A stretch of 64,000 nucleotides of DNA from Roseinatronobacter ekhonensis. GTDB lineage: Bacteria > Pseudomonadota > Alphaproteobacteria > Rhodobacterales > Rhodobacteraceae. The translations under genes and the position numbers were made by a program. The stretch lies in assembly GCF_900499075.1 (NCBI RefSeq), contig NZ_UIHC01000011.1, positions 1-64,000 of the forward strand, in the 5' to 3' direction. Under the pieces are notes generated by a model, which saw only the letters and a program-made list of their open reading frames with translations, did not search any database and had not been told where the DNA came from. Below, in pieces: positions 35,458-44,850 of the stretch (within the stretch, counting starts at the first letter, position 1; each line of letters starts with the position of its first letter).

Positions 35458-36096
35458 ATGAAACTTGCAGCCCCCATTGCCATCTCTGTTCTTGTTCTAT
35501 CCGCCTGCGCGCCGGACCCGAACAACCCGCAAAACCGCACATTGACCGGCGCTCTGACAGGCGCGGCGGTCGGCGGTGTGCTTGGCGCGGCGACCGGCGA
35601 TGGCGGCGGCAGACGGGCCTTGGCCGGTGCCGCCATAGGTGGCGCGGCGGGCGCGTTGATCGGGCAGCGGCTGGACCGCCAAGCCGAAGAGTTGCGCCGT
35701 CAACTTGGTGACAACGTCAATATCCAGAACACTGGGCAAGAGCTGATCCTGACGCTGCCGCAAGACCTGCTCTTTGCGACCGACAGCGCGACGGTGCGCC
35801 CCGACCTGCAAAATGATCTGCGGGTGATTTCGGGCAACCTTGTAAACTACCCGCGCAGCGATATTCGCGTTGTGGGCCATACTGACAATACCGGGAGCGC
35901 TGCATATAACCAAAGCCTGTCCGAGCGCCGTGCGACCGCGGTCGCGCAGGTCTTGATGGGCAATGGCGTGTCCGCCAACCGTGTCCGCACCGAAGGGCGC
36001 GGGCTGACCCAACCAATTGCGGATAACGCGACAACCGACGGGCGGCAGCGCAACCGTCGAGTGGAAATCTACATCCGCCCCCATCAGCAGGGCTAA
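35458..36096 (+). CDS. OmpA-family lipoprotein (YiaD-like)
   Basis: This 212-residue outer-membrane lipoprotein binds peptidoglycan. The lipobox ends at C17 (LSAC). A glycine-zipper stretch (about 30-70, with GAAVGG and GAAIGGAAG repeats) precedes the OmpA C-terminal domain (about 95-205) with VGHTDNTG and LSERRA. An intrinsic terminator follows directly. Confidence 0.9.
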   Translation: MKLAAPIAISVLVLSACAPDPNNPQNRTLTGALTGAAVGGVLGAATGDGGGRRALAGAAIGGAAGALIGQRLDRQAEELRRQLGDNVNIQNTGQELILTLPQDLLFATDSATVRPDLQNDLRVISGNLVNYPRSDIRVVGHTDNTGSAAYNQSLSERRATAVAQVLMGNGVSANRVRTEGRGLTQPIADNATTDGRQRNRRVEIYIRPHQQG

Positions 36097-36120
36097 ACCG
36101 CCCGTCCGGCATTGCGACTC

Positions 36121-36146
36121 AGGGTGGCCGGTAGGCCACCCTTTTT
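36121..36146 (+). terminator. Intrinsic terminator after the OmpA lipoprotein gene
   Basis: AGGGTGGCC-GGTA-GGCCACCCT is a perfect 9-base-pair stem (36121-36142) followed by TTTT. It begins 24 bases after the stop codon. Confidence 0.92.
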
Positions 36147-36216
36147 CATTGCGAAAGCTGTGATGCGGTCATATCTTTTTACCAATAGCCCCGCCAATAA
36201 GGGGCAAGGAGGATTC

Positions 36217-36987
36217 ATGCCCTTTCAACGCATTCAGCCTGAAAAGCTGTCACAATCCGTAGTCCGGCAAATAGAGTTACTACTTTTACGCGGAGTTCTG
36301 CGCCCCGGAGAGCGCCTGCCCGCAGAGCGCGAACTGGCCGAGCGGCTGGGCGTATCACGCCCCAGCCTGCGCGACGCCTTGGTAGAGCTGCAGGCACGCG
36401 GATTGCTGGAAAGCCGCGCTGGGGCCGGTGTGTTCGTTGCTGAATTGCTGGACAGCGCGTTCTCGGATTCTCTGGTCAGGCTGTTTGCCGAACATGACGA
36501 GGCGCTTTTCGATTACATCAGTTTTCGTCGCGACATGGAGGGGATGTCTGCCGAGCGCGCTGCACGGCTCGGGTCTGACACCGACCTGAAGGTGATCGAC
36601 ACGCTATACCAACGCATGGAAGCCGCCCATCAGAAACGCGACCCGACAGAAGAAGCGCAGCTTGATGCCGAATTCCACCTATCGATCGTAGAGGCGTCGC
36701 ACAACATTATCATGCTGCATATGATGCGCGCGATGTTCGACCTGCTGCATAAGGGCGTATTCTACAATCGTAAGATGATCTTCAAACAGCGCGCGACGCG
36801 CAGCGATTTGCTGGCACAACACAGGGCGATCAATGCTGCGATTCAGGCCCGCGACCCAAAGGCCGCCAAGGAAGCGGCAAGCATGCACCTGAATTTCGTC
36901 GAGCAGATCATGAACGATTTCAAGCGTAGCGAGCATAACGAAGCGATTGCCCGCCTGCGCTTTGAACATGCACAGGCCGGGGCATGA
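36217..36987 (+). CDS. FadR/PdhR-like GntR-family regulator
   Basis: This 256-residue regulator has an N-terminal winged helix (about 10-75, with ERLPAERELAERLGVSRPSL) and a helical FCD effector domain (about 95-235) with metal-ligand-type residues. Close relatives control pyruvate dehydrogenase or organic-acid use, but the target here is not adjacent. A strong AAGGAGG precedes the ATG at 36217. A small hairpin (GCCCC-N8-GGGGC, 36188-36205) lies just before it. Confidence 0.88.
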   Translation: MPFQRIQPEKLSQSVVRQIELLLLRGVLRPGERLPAERELAERLGVSRPSLRDALVELQARGLLESRAGAGVFVAELLDSAFSDSLVRLFAEHDEALFDYISFRRDMEGMSAERAARLGSDTDLKVIDTLYQRMEAAHQKRDPTEEAQLDAEFHLSIVEASHNIIMLHMMRAMFDLLHKGVFYNRKMIFKQRATRSDLLAQHRAINAAIQARDPKAAKEAASMHLNFVEQIMNDFKRSEHNEAIARLRFEHAQAGA

Positions 36988-37014
36988 AAAAACCCGGCCT
37001 ATCGGCCGGGCTTT
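36987..37014. terminator. Bidirectional intrinsic terminator
   Basis: CCCGGCC-TATC-GGCCGGG (36993-37010) is flanked by AAAAAA on the left and CTTT on the right. It serves the plus-strand regulator gene and probably the convergent ATP synthase operon as well. Confidence 0.85.
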
Positions 37015-37040
37015 GGACTATCGGTTTTTGTGCCTGCGGG

Positions 37041-37604
37041 TTAGTGCAAGCGCTCATCAACAGCTTTGATTGCATCCGCCACAAGTGCATCGCTGCGTGC
37101 GGCGTCAATGTTTTTGGCGATAACGCTTCCGGCTGCGGCCACCGCGACAGATGTCGCTTGATCGCGCACCTGCCGGATTGCACTCGCCTCGGCAGACGCG
37201 ATCTGATCCTCGGCAGCCTTTAGTCGGCGGGCGATAGAGGCTTCGATCTCTGCCTTTGTCTGCTCGGCGGCAATCTCGGCGTCGGCTTTCGCCTTTTCCA
37301 CCATGCGTGCGGCTTTGTCCTTCACCTCGGCATGCCTACGCTCGAACGATGCGTGCAGTTCCAACGCCTCTTCGCGCAGGCGCCGGGCTTCTTCAAGCTC
37401 CGACTTGATCGTGTCGGACCGCTGGTCGAGGAAACCCGTCAGCTTGCCAGGCACCTTGGCGTAGATCAGCACGCCAATGAAAATGATGAATGCTGCAAGG
37501 ACGATCAGATCGGTGTTATACAGCGAGAAAAAGGGCTTTCCTTCCACCGCGGCAAGTGCGGGGCTGGCCAGAAGCGTGACGATGACGGCAATACGAAACA
37601 TCAT
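37041..37604 (-). CDS. atpF: ATP synthase Fo subunit b
   Basis: This peripheral-stalk subunit has 187 residues: an N-terminal membrane helix (about 28-52) followed by a long charged coiled coil (about 60-185). It is last in the Fo operon atpI-B-E-F'-F and overlaps the b' gene by four bases. A leading hydrophobic stretch with an ALA motif may be a cleavable signal. Confidence 0.92.
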   Translation of the reverse strand: MMFRIAVIVTLLASPALAAVEGKPFFSLYNTDLIVLAAFIIFIGVLIYAKVPGKLTGFLDQRSDTIKSELEEARRLREEALELHASFERRHAEVKDKAARMVEKAKADAEIAAEQTKAEIEASIARRLKAAEDQIASAEASAIRQVRDQATSVAVAAAGSVIAKNIDAARSDALVADAIKAVDERLH

Positions 37605-38119
37605 GCGTCCCCTTTCAACTGGTCCTTGACGGCAGAAGCGACGCTTTTGCTGTCGGCCTTCACATCAAACACGGCAAGAATATCAGCGGTCACGTCATTC
37701 GACACGTCGCTGACCATGCTCACAGCATTGGCGGTAATCTCGCGAATACGCTTTTCCGACTCTGCCGATTTGGCCGAAATCTCTGCGTCTGCCTTTGCAA
37801 TCTGCGCGTTCAGCGATTCCTGCATTTCGGCTTTGGCGGCTTCAACAATCCGCTGCGCCTCTGCGCGCGCATCCGCTTCGGCCTGCTTAAAGGCTTCCTC
37901 GGCTTCATGCGCTTTCTGTTTGTATTCTTCCGCCGCCGCAATGTCGGCGGTAATCGCACCACGGCGGTCCGCCAGAACGGAGGCAACACGCGGCAAAGCC
38001 ACGCGCGACATGATGAAATACAAAACAATCAACGCCACGATAAGCCAGAAAATCTGGTTCGAGAACGTCGTTACATCGAGTTGGGGCATACCTGGCCCCG
38101 AAGCGGCACTCTCTGCCAT
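37601..38119 (-). CDS. atpF': ATP synthase Fo subunit b'
   Basis: This second, diverged b-type subunit is typical of photosynthetic and related alphaproteobacteria, where b and b' form a heterodimeric stalk. It has 172 residues, a membrane helix (about 20-42, QIFWLIVALIVLYFIM) and then a coiled coil. It sits between atpE and atpF. Confidence 0.92.
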   Translation of the reverse strand: MAESAASGPGMPQLDVTTFSNQIFWLIVALIVLYFIMSRVALPRVASVLADRRGAITADIAAAEEYKQKAHEAEEAFKQAEADARAEAQRIVEAAKAEMQESLNAQIAKADAEISAKSAESEKRIREITANAVSMVSDVSNDVTADILAVFDVKADSKSVASAVKDQLKGDA

Positions 38120-38194
38120 ATCGTCCCCCTAACCCCGAAAAACACTGGCAGGGCGCACACGCCCCACCAGCCGTAAGGATACGTCGGGATGATC

Positions 38195-38431
38195 TTAGAC
38201 AGCGAACATCAGAAGCAGAGCGACGAGGAACGAGAAGATCCCCAGTGCTTCTGCGAACGCGATGCCGATGAAGAGGAATGCAGTCTGGCCAGCAGCGGCC
38301 GACGGGTTGCGCAGCGCGCCTGCCAGGTAGTTGCCGGCAACGTGGCCCACACCGATACCTGCACCACCCATGCCCAAGCATGCGAGGCCAGCACCGATAT
38401 AAGCGCCCATTTGTACGATATCGCCTTCCAT
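38195..38431 (-). CDS. atpE: ATP synthase Fo subunit c
   Basis: This proteolipid of the rotor ring has 78 residues in two helices linked by the polar loop ALRNPSA. The ion-binding carboxylate is E61 in AFAEALGIF. No obvious sodium-coordination signature accompanies it, so proton coupling is expected. A good AGGAGA precedes the start. Confidence 0.95.
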   Translation of the reverse strand: MEGDIVQMGAYIGAGLACLGMGGAGIGVGHVAGNYLAGALRNPSAAAGQTAFLFIGIAFAEALGIFSFLVALLLMFAV

Positions 38432-38486
38432 AGTCGTCTCTCCTTACGTTGGAATTGGCTGGATTGGGATCAGACCTTCGCGCCCC

Positions 38487-39230
38487 TTAGTGAGCGGGGT
38501 GCAGCGCGTCTTTCAGATAGACACAGGTCAGAATGGTGAACACATAGGCCTGAATGACGGCCACAAGCAGTTCCAGTGCGTAAAGCGCCGTGACTGCAAG
38601 AATAGGTAGAAAGAAGAAGGCACCAAGTGCTGCGGCAAAGCCCGCGAACACTTTGGCCACCGCATGGCCCGCCATCATTGCACCGGCCAAACGAATGGAG
38701 TGGCTGACAGGGCGCACGAAGTAGGAAATCACCTCGATCAGGGCCAGAACGGGGCGCAACGCCAATGGCGCACTGCTGACCCAGAACAGCTTGAGGAATG
38801 TTGTGCCGTGCAGGATAAAGCCCAGAGCCGTGACCGCAAAGAACACGGTGAACGCCAGAACCGCTGTGACCGCGATATGCGATGTGGTGGTAAAGGCGAA
38901 CGGGATCAGACCCAGCAGGTTTGCGAACAGCACGAACATGAACAGGGTGAAGATGTAGGGGAAGAAGCGCACGGCATCATGGCCCGCCACATCCTCGATC
39001 ATCTTGTAGATGAACCCGTAGGTCATTTCCGCGGCGGATTGTGCGCGGCTTGGCACCAAGGCCCGGCCGCGTGCGCCGTAAACCATAAGCAAGGTCGCGG
39101 CCAGAACGGTCAGCGCCATCCACAGGGTGACATTGGTTGGGGTATACCAAGCAATATCGCCACCAAACAGCGCTTCGACCCGAAACTGGTCCATGGGCTT
39201 GATAACAAGGCCGCCACTTTCTTCTGCCAC
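38487..39230 (-). CDS. atpB: ATP synthase Fo subunit a
   Basis: This stator subunit forms the proton half-channels. It has 247 residues with five or six helices and the essential Arg in [12 protein letters not shown]. The gene starts with GTG at 39230, chosen because AAGGA lies eight bases upstream and the product then begins close to the conserved KPMDQF. The longer open frame overlaps atpI and is unlikely. Confidence 0.93.
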   Translation of the reverse strand: MAEESGGLVIKPMDQFRVEALFGGDIAWYTPTNVTLWMALTVLAATLLMVYGARGRALVPSRAQSAAEMTYGFIYKMIEDVAGHDAVRFFPYIFTLFMFVLFANLLGLIPFAFTTTSHIAVTAVLAFTVFFAVTALGFILHGTTFLKLFWVSSAPLALRPVLALIEVISYFVRPVSHSIRLAGAMMAGHAVAKVFAGFAAALGAFFFLPILAVTALYALELLVAVIQAYVFTILTCVYLKDALHPAH

Positions 39231-39234
39231 AGGT

Positions 39235-39573
39235 CTAGTCCTTTTTCTGCTCACCCGCGCGGGGCGGGGTCGATTGATCTGCCGTCGGAGCCAGTTCGCG
39301 TGCCGAGCGCAGCATGGTCTGCACACCGGCGGCAAAGCCCAGCAATGTAAACACCACCAAAAACAGCGGAATTGTGCCAAACAGCCAATCCAGCCCGTAT
39401 CCGATGCCAGCCCCCATCAACAGGCCGGTGACAAGTTCGATCACCATACGCCAACCCACCTGGGCCATGGAATGATGATCCTGCGTGTCCGGCTTTGGGT
39501 CATGCTTGGCCCGAACCTGCGAGATGCGCGCTTCGAGTGCCTTGAGGCGCTCACGCTCTTCGCTGTCGGTCAT
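39235..39573 (-). CDS. atpI: AtpI/AtpZ-family protein
   Basis: This 112-residue protein has two membrane helices (about 42-62 and 67-90) between charged termini. It is the first gene of the Fo operon. Relatives help assemble the c-ring or transport Mg/Ca. The stop lies five bases before the atpB start. Confidence 0.88.
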   Translation of the reverse strand: MTDSEERERLKALEARISQVRAKHDPKPDTQDHHSMAQVGWRMVIELVTGLLMGAGIGYGLDWLFGTIPLFLVVFTLLGFAAGVQTMLRSARELAPTADQSTPPRAGEQKKD

Positions 39574-39600
39574 GCCCTCTCCCGATCACAAGTTGCGCGC

Positions 39601-39629
39601 AAGCTATGCAGAGGGGCGCACAGAGTCAA
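39601..39629 (-). promoter_or_regulatory. Candidate promoter of the atp operon
   Basis: On the minus strand TTGACT (39624-39629) and TAGCTT (39601-39606) are 17 bases apart, about 30 bases before the atpI start. The -10 box is weak. A nearby inverted repeat GGATC-TAAAC-GATCC (39643-39660 area) might be a regulatory site. Confidence 0.45.
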
Positions 39630-39741
39630 GCTGGCAAACGCAAGGATCTAAACGATCCAAGCTTATGAAATAATTATACTTTCTTATGTTCTCGGTTTCC
39701 TTGGTGTGACTGCCGCAGCCAAATTCGCGCTTGCAGCATAT

Positions 39742-39757
39742 TCAACCATATAGTTGA
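39742..39757. promoter_or_regulatory. Putative ArsR-family operator
   Basis: TCAAC-CATATA-GTTGA is a 16-base inverted repeat about 30 bases before the ArsR start codon. CAAC-N6-GTTG palindromes are typical of self-regulating ArsR proteins, so auto-repression is inferred. Confidence 0.6.
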
Positions 39758-39787
39758 CCTTTTATCGGGCACGCGGGACAAGAGCAT

Positions 39788-40159
39788 ATGACCAGCCCTG
39801 CCCCTCCCTCGCTCGATCAGGTTTTTACCGCGTTGGCAGACCCCACGCGACGGGCGATACTGTCGATGTTGCTGGAAGATGACATGGCCGTCACCGACGT
39901 GGCGGAGCCTTTTGCAATGTCGTTGGCCGCTGTGTCAAAACACTTGGGCATATTGGCCGTTGCCGGGCTGATCAGTCAGGAAAAACGCGGGCGGGTCAAA
40001 TGGTGCAAGCTGGAGCCCGACGCCCTACGCGAAGCGTCGGTCTGGATGCAGGCGTTCGGGCAGTATGACGGCGTCAATCTGGATGCGTTTGAACGGTTTC
40101 TGGCGCAGGAGTTGGCTGACCCTGCTCTTGACGGGTCTGACGTGCATTCAACCAGTTGA
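39788..40159 (+). CDS. ArsR-family transcriptional regulator
   Basis: This 123-residue winged-helix repressor begins DQVFTALADPTRRAILSML. The recognition helix is SLAAVSKHLGIL, and no metal-binding CxC is present. It belongs to the group often paired with an SRPBCC/AHSA1 gene, which is absent here. Its last 86 bases overlap the 3' end of the convergent TRAP permease gene. Confidence 0.9.
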   Translation: MTSPAPPSLDQVFTALADPTRRAILSMLLEDDMAVTDVAEPFAMSLAAVSKHLGILAVAGLISQEKRGRVKWCKLEPDALREASVWMQAFGQYDGVNLDAFERFLAQELADPALDGSDVHSTS

Positions 40160-42119
40160 CCGTCAGGGCGACGACCAGAACCGCCGCGCCCACCAATTCT
40201 GCCGTGAAACTGGGCCAGAACAGGGCGATCACGGCGGGAACCATCACCAAGCGCACCGCCGCTTTCATCGGGCCGAACAGATACCCCTCGATCGCGGCGG
40301 CGAAGGCCACCAGCCCCAGCATGGCGGTAAAGCCTGTCCACAGCACATGCGGCAGCGGTCCGCCGTAAATAAGCTCTGGGTTGAACACCATGAACGCCGG
40401 GATCAGATACAGGCCCTTGGCGAATTTCCACGCCTGCACACTGGTTTCCATGGGTTTCGCGCCCGCAATGGCAGCGCCTGCAAACCCGGCAAGCGCCACG
40501 GGGGGCGTGACGTTGCTGTCCTGACTGTACCAAAACACGACAAGATGCGCGATCAAGAGCGGGATGCCGAATTCATTGTGAAGCGCCGGACCGACCAGCA
40601 CGATCAGCACGATATAGCTGGCCGTCACCGGCAGCCCTAGGCCCAGGATCAGCGACGCGATCAGCACAAGGATCAGCGCAATCACGATATTGCCGCCAGA
40701 GAGCGACACCATCATCGAGCTGAATTTCAGCCCCAGCCCGGTCAGACCGACCACGCCCACGATAATGCCCGCGACCGCGCAAGCAATCGACACCGCAACC
40801 GCATTGCGGGCCCCAAGTTCGAGCGACTCGAACACCATCCGCACGCCGCGCATGACCGAGTCTTTGATGCGAGGCACTGTCATCGGGCCTGCCGCATACA
40901 GCGTCCAAGCCCCGCGCAGCCCCGCCATGGCAATGACCGAAATGATCGCCCAGAAACCCACCCGCATGGGAGAGATGTTATTGACCAGCAGGAAGATCAG
41001 CAGCACCAGCGGCACGATGAATTGCCAACCAGCGGCCAAGACCTGCCGCACCACCGGCAGCTCGGACGCAGGCAGCCCGCGCATTCCCTGCTTCATCGCG
41101 ACGATATGCACGAACAGGTAAACCGTGCCCAGATACAGGATCGCCGGGAAGATAGAGACGAGGACGATCTCGATATAGGGGATGCGCGTATATTCCGAAA
41201 TCAGGAACGCGCCCGCGCCCATCAGCGGCGGTGTGATCTGGCCGCCGGTGGATGCCGCAGCCTCTACCCCGCCGGCCTGCGCGGGCCGGTAGCCCAGCTT
41301 TTTCATCAGCGGGATGGTAAAGGCGCCGGTCGTCACCACATTGGCAATGGCAGAGCCAGAGATCGACCCCATCCCCGCGCTGGCAATAACGGCGGCTTTT
41401 GCAGGGCCGCCGGGTTTGCGCCCTGTTGCGGCAAAGGCGAGATCAATAAAGAACTTGCCCGCGCCAGTCTTTTCCAGAAACGCGCCGAACAGCACGAACA
41501 TGAATACGTATGTGGCGGCCACGCCCAGCGGCAGACCAAAGATGCCTTCTTGCCCCAAGTATAGCTGCCCGACCAGCCGGTCCACACTTGCGCCCCGGTG
41601 CGACATCAGGCCGGGCATCCACTCGCCCAGCCCCGGCAAGGCACCCCGCGCGCCAGCCAATGCGTAAAGGATGGCGATCAGCCCGATAATGGTCAGTCCC
41701 AGCCCCACGGCGCGGCGGCTGGCTTCCAGCACGGCGACGGTGCAGACAATCCCCACGATAATATCGGCCTGTGACCACCAGCCAGCGCGGGCGATGATAT
41801 CGTCAAGAAACCAGATGATGTAGAAACCGCTGGCGAAGGACGCGGCCAGAAACACCCCGTCAACGACCCATGCCCACCATGTGCGCCGCCGGTTCTGGCC
41901 GGTCAGCGGAAACAACAAAAACGCAAGAAACAGGATGAAGCCCAGATGCGCGGGACGCTGGTAGAACAGCCCCAGCGGTTCAATCCCCGCCGTATAAAGC
42001 TGGAACAGCGACAGCGCGATGCCGGTCAGCGTAATGGCCCAAAGCACCGGACGCGGCTGTATCGCGTCAGCCGAGCGCATGGATTCGGGGATCTCGTCAT
42101 GCGGGGTGTCTTGGCTCAT
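40074..42119 (-). CDS. TRAP transporter permease, fused small and large subunits (TAXI type)
   Basis: This 681-residue membrane protein fuses the 4-helix DctQ-like and 12-helix DctM-like parts of a tripartite ATP-independent transporter. Conserved stretches include SGSAIANVVTTGAFTIPLMKK, STGGQITPPLMGAGAF and GLPVTASYI. Together with the TAXI binding protein it should import an organic acid driven by an ion gradient. It is the last of three coupled genes. Confidence 0.92.
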   Translation of the reverse strand: MSQDTPHDEIPESMRSADAIQPRPVLWAITLTGIALSLFQLYTAGIEPLGLFYQRPAHLGFILFLAFLLFPLTGQNRRRTWWAWVVDGVFLAASFASGFYIIWFLDDIIARAGWWSQADIIVGIVCTVAVLEASRRAVGLGLTIIGLIAILYALAGARGALPGLGEWMPGLMSHRGASVDRLVGQLYLGQEGIFGLPLGVAATYVFMFVLFGAFLEKTGAGKFFIDLAFAATGRKPGGPAKAAVIASAGMGSISGSAIANVVTTGAFTIPLMKKLGYRPAQAGGVEAAASTGGQITPPLMGAGAFLISEYTRIPYIEIVLVSIFPAILYLGTVYLFVHIVAMKQGMRGLPASELPVVRQVLAAGWQFIVPLVLLIFLLVNNISPMRVGFWAIISVIAMAGLRGAWTLYAAGPMTVPRIKDSVMRGVRMVFESLELGARNAVAVSIACAVAGIIVGVVGLTGLGLKFSSMMVSLSGGNIVIALILVLIASLILGLGLPVTASYIVLIVLVGPALHNEFGIPLLIAHLVVFWYSQDSNVTPPVALAGFAGAAIAGAKPMETSVQAWKFAKGLYLIPAFMVFNPELIYGGPLPHVLWTGFTAMLGLVAFAAAIEGYLFGPMKAAVRLVMVPAVIALFWPSFTAELVGAAVLVVALTVNWLNARQTRQEQGQPTPAPETVQTHPD

Positions 42120-42138
42120 CTGCTCATGTCCGCTCTGG

Positions 42139-42606
42139 TTAGTTGTTTACGACCCGCAACGTCACGCGCCGGTTGGCCACGAGATCTGACAGGTTGATCG
42201 TGTCGTTCCCTTGGCGAAGCCTGTGGCCCACACGCGGCGCACCAACACGCAGAGGCAGGCCAGAAGATGGCATCACTTCGTCAATGCCGGTAATCCAGTA
42301 GCCGCCGCCTTCTGCAGAGGTGAGGGTGCCGCGTCCCAAAACCTCGCCCAGACCGGCTGCGAAGTCGTGCAGGTAGCTGCGCATCAGCACCAGCCGTCCA
42401 TCGCGAGCCACAAAGCAATCGGCCACCGCACCGCCGGTCACGGAATGCGCCCATTCCAAGCAGATTTCCCGACCGTCGAACAGCATTTGTACGACGGTGC
42501 GGTCCTGCCGGTCCACGACTTGCAATATCGCATCCGCCGACGCGGGCGCTGCAAGGGCAACGAAAAGGGCGGCCAAAGCTGGCCGCCCCCAAACAGGCTG
42601 GATCAC
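42139..42606 (-). CDS. DUF1850 protein of a TAXI-TRAP operon
   Basis: This 155-residue exported protein has a signal peptide (about 1-24) and a beta-rich DUF1850 domain with WAHSVTG. DUF1850 genes accompany TAXI-TRAP transporters, and this one lies between binding protein and permease. It starts with GTG overlapping the preceding stop. Its role is unknown; an accessory periplasmic factor is likely. Confidence 0.82.
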   Translation of the reverse strand: MIQPVWGRPALAALFVALAAPASADAILQVVDRQDRTVVQMLFDGREICLEWAHSVTGGAVADCFVARDGRLVLMRSYLHDFAAGLGEVLGRGTLTSAEGGGYWITGIDEVMPSSGLPLRVGAPRVGHRLRQGNDTINLSDLVANRRVTLRVVNN

Positions 42607-43562
42607 GGACGCTGACGGTCCTGAACAGCCGCACCAACTTCTTCTAAGTAGCGCAGCGCGCCCGGGTGGAATGGGATCGGCGTTGCAGCAACAGAGAATT
42701 CCAGCGTGGTGTCGTTGGCCGCCGGGTGGATGGCGATCAGGTCAGCGACGTTCTCATACATCGCCTTGGTGATGTTATAGGCGAGTTCCTCGTCCATATC
42801 TTCGTGCACGATCAGCACGTTGGGCGTGGAAATTGTCGGCACGCCGTCGGTCATGCCTTCATACAGGTCCGCCCGCAGGGTGTAGGGCGCAAAGACCGGC
42901 TGTGCTTCGACCGCTGCGGCGACCTCTGCATCTGTCATCCCGATCATCGCGATTTCGCGCGTGGTCGCAAGGTTCAGGATGGAACTGGTGGGCGGGCCCA
43001 CGCTCCAGAAGCCCGCATCGATGTCGCCGTCGCGCAGCGCATCGGCGGTCTCATTGAAGTTCAGGCGCTGTTCGTCGAAATCGTCATAGGAGATGCCATT
43101 GGCTTCGAGCAGCGTCTGCGCGCTGACTTCGGTGCCCGACCCCGGCGCCCCGACCGACACGCGCTTGCCGCGCAGGTCGTCAAGGCTGGAAATGCCGCTA
43201 TCGGCCAATGTCACGATCTGGACAGCGTTGGGGTAAATGGACGCCAACGCCCGCAATTCGCCGACCTGACGGCCTTCAAACGCGCCGGTGCCTGTATAGG
43301 CCCCATAAACCGTGTCGGCCAACGCAATGGCAATGTCGCTGTCGCCACGTGCGATCAGCGCCACGTTTTCAACCGAGGCACCGGTCACTTCCGCGCTGGC
43401 GGATGCGCCCTCTACATGGTTCGAGATCACTTCGGCAAGGCCGCCGCCGTAGGGGAAATAGGTGCCACCGGTGCCACCTGTTGCAATGGACATCTCTTGC
43501 GCGGCGACCGGGGCCGCAAGAAGCGCTGTCGCGGCCGCAAGGGCCGCTATACGAATTGTCAT
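42603..43562 (-). CDS. TAXI-family TRAP substrate-binding protein
   Basis: This periplasmic binding protein has 319 residues, with a signal peptide ending at APVAAQ (about residue 21) and the TAXI signature IATGGTGGTYFPYGGGLA. The start at 43562 has GGGAGGA upstream. It is first in the operon with DUF1850 and the fused permease. TAXI systems bind glutamate-like or dicarboxylic ligands, but the specificity cannot be read from sequence. Confidence 0.92.
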   Translation of the reverse strand: MTIRIAALAAATALLAAPVAAQEMSIATGGTGGTYFPYGGGLAEVISNHVEGASASAEVTGASVENVALIARGDSDIAIALADTVYGAYTGTGAFEGRQVGELRALASIYPNAVQIVTLADSGISSLDDLRGKRVSVGAPGSGTEVSAQTLLEANGISYDDFDEQRLNFNETADALRDGDIDAGFWSVGPPTSSILNLATTREIAMIGMTDAEVAAAVEAQPVFAPYTLRADLYEGMTDGVPTISTPNVLIVHEDMDEELAYNITKAMYENVADLIAIHPAANDTTLEFSVAATPIPFHPGALRYLEEVGAAVQDRQRP

Positions 43563-43651
43563 GGTATCCTCCCAAGGATATGCGTTTTTCTGTGGGACCT
43601 CATCGGGTCCAATACGAAGACTAACGGCGTAACTCGCCCCCGGCAAGTCAT

Positions 43652-44248
43652 TCAGCCTTGAAACACCACTGGGTAAAGCGACGCGAGCAACAACGCGGCC
43701 ATTGTAAAGTTAAACGCGCGCAGCCAGCTTGGGCGGGCCAGCAGACGGCGCAGGCTCAGCCCCAGTGCAGTCCAGATGACGGTGGTTAGCCACCCCACGC
43801 TCAGGAACCCCAACGCCACCCAGGCCACCGCGACAAGCTGTTGATCGGGCGCGTAAATGGCGACAGCCGCCAGCGACATGATCCAGGCCTTGGGGTTGAC
43901 CCATTGAAATGCCGCTGCTTGCAAAAAGGTCAGCGGCCGCCCTTCTGCCTTGGCGCCCGACGGCGGCACAGCGGTTGCGATCTTCCAAGCCAGCCAAAGC
44001 ATATACACGCTCGATACAATCTTGAGCGCCAGTTGCAGCGGCGGGTAACCGATGAACGCCCCCATCAACCCGATACCTACCAGAAAGACCATCAGTGCAT
44101 GGCCCAAGGCAACGCCCGCCATATGCGGGATGGTGCGCCGAAAGCCGAAATTCACACCGCTGGCCAGCAGCATCACGTTATTCGGCCCCGGCGTGACAGA
44201 GGTCACGAACGCAAAGGTTACGAGGGCGACGAAAATCTCGAAGGTCAT
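43652..44248 (-). CDS. LysE-family amino-acid exporter
   Basis: This 198-residue protein of the LysE/RhtB family has about six helices and the N-terminal signature VTPGPNNVML and QWVNPKAWIM. It should export an amino acid or derivative. It is divergent from an Lrp/AsnC regulator (88-base gap), a classical sensor-exporter pair. Confidence 0.88.
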   Translation of the reverse strand: MTFEIFVALVTFAFVTSVTPGPNNVMLLASGVNFGFRRTIPHMAGVALGHALMVFLVGIGLMGAFIGYPPLQLALKIVSSVYMLWLAWKIATAVPPSGAKAEGRPLTFLQAAAFQWVNPKAWIMSLAAVAIYAPDQQLVAVAWVALGFLSVGWLTTVIWTALGLSLRRLLARPSWLRAFNFTMAALLLASLYPVVFQG

Positions 44249-44297
44249 GGTGTCCTGTCCCTTTTCGCGCAACATACCCGTATCAATCTGCATTCGG

Positions 44298-44305
44298 ATT
44301 GCAAT
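44298..44305. promoter_or_regulatory. Palindrome in the LysE-Lrp intergenic region
   Basis: ATTGCAAT is a perfect 8-base palindrome inside an AT-rich control region and lies next to AATC...GATT repeats (44284-44300). It is a plausible binding site of the divergent Lrp-type regulator, but short. Confidence 0.35.
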
Positions 44306-44336
44306 TATCGCGCGTTTGACGGTATTTTCACAATTA

Positions 44337-44789
44337 ATGAGCGACCTTGATGACAAATCCCACCAGATATTGCGTATTCTTCAGCGCGAGGGGCGCATCC
44401 CGAATCTGGAGCTTGCAGACCGCGTCGGGCTGTCCCCGTCGGCCTGCCTGCGCCGGGTGCAGGATATGGAACGCAAAGGCGTCATCACCGGCTACCGCGC
44501 GGTGGTGGACCCTGCCAAAACCGGCACCGGTTTTGTCGCGTATGTAACTGTGGGCCTGTCGCAGCACACCAAGGCCGCACAGGCCGAATTTGAAAGCCTG
44601 ATGCGCGCCGCCCCGCAGGTCCGCGAATGTCACAACATCACCGGAACGGTCGAATACCTGTTGCGGGTCGAAGCGCGCGATCTGCCCGCCTACAAGCATT
44701 TCCATACCGAATATCTTGGGGCCTTTCCCTACCTGAACACGCTGACGACCATGGTTGTGATGGGATCACCGAAGGACGAGCGCGCCTAA
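44337..44789 (+). CDS. Lrp/AsnC-family regulator
   Basis: This 150-residue protein has an N-terminal HTH (ILRILQREGRIPNLELADRV, then LSPSACLRRVQ) and a C-terminal RAM ligand-binding domain (about 65-145). It most likely controls the divergent LysE exporter in response to an amino acid. Confidence 0.9.
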   Translation: MSDLDDKSHQILRILQREGRIPNLELADRVGLSPSACLRRVQDMERKGVITGYRAVVDPAKTGTGFVAYVTVGLSQHTKAAQAEFESLMRAAPQVRECHNITGTVEYLLRVEARDLPAYKHFHTEYLGAFPYLNTLTTMVVMGSPKDERA

Positions 44790-44850
44790 GATTGCGCGTG
44801 CAAGACGGTTACAATTCCGTTATGCTGCGGCGCAGCAAAAGGGGCGGAAC

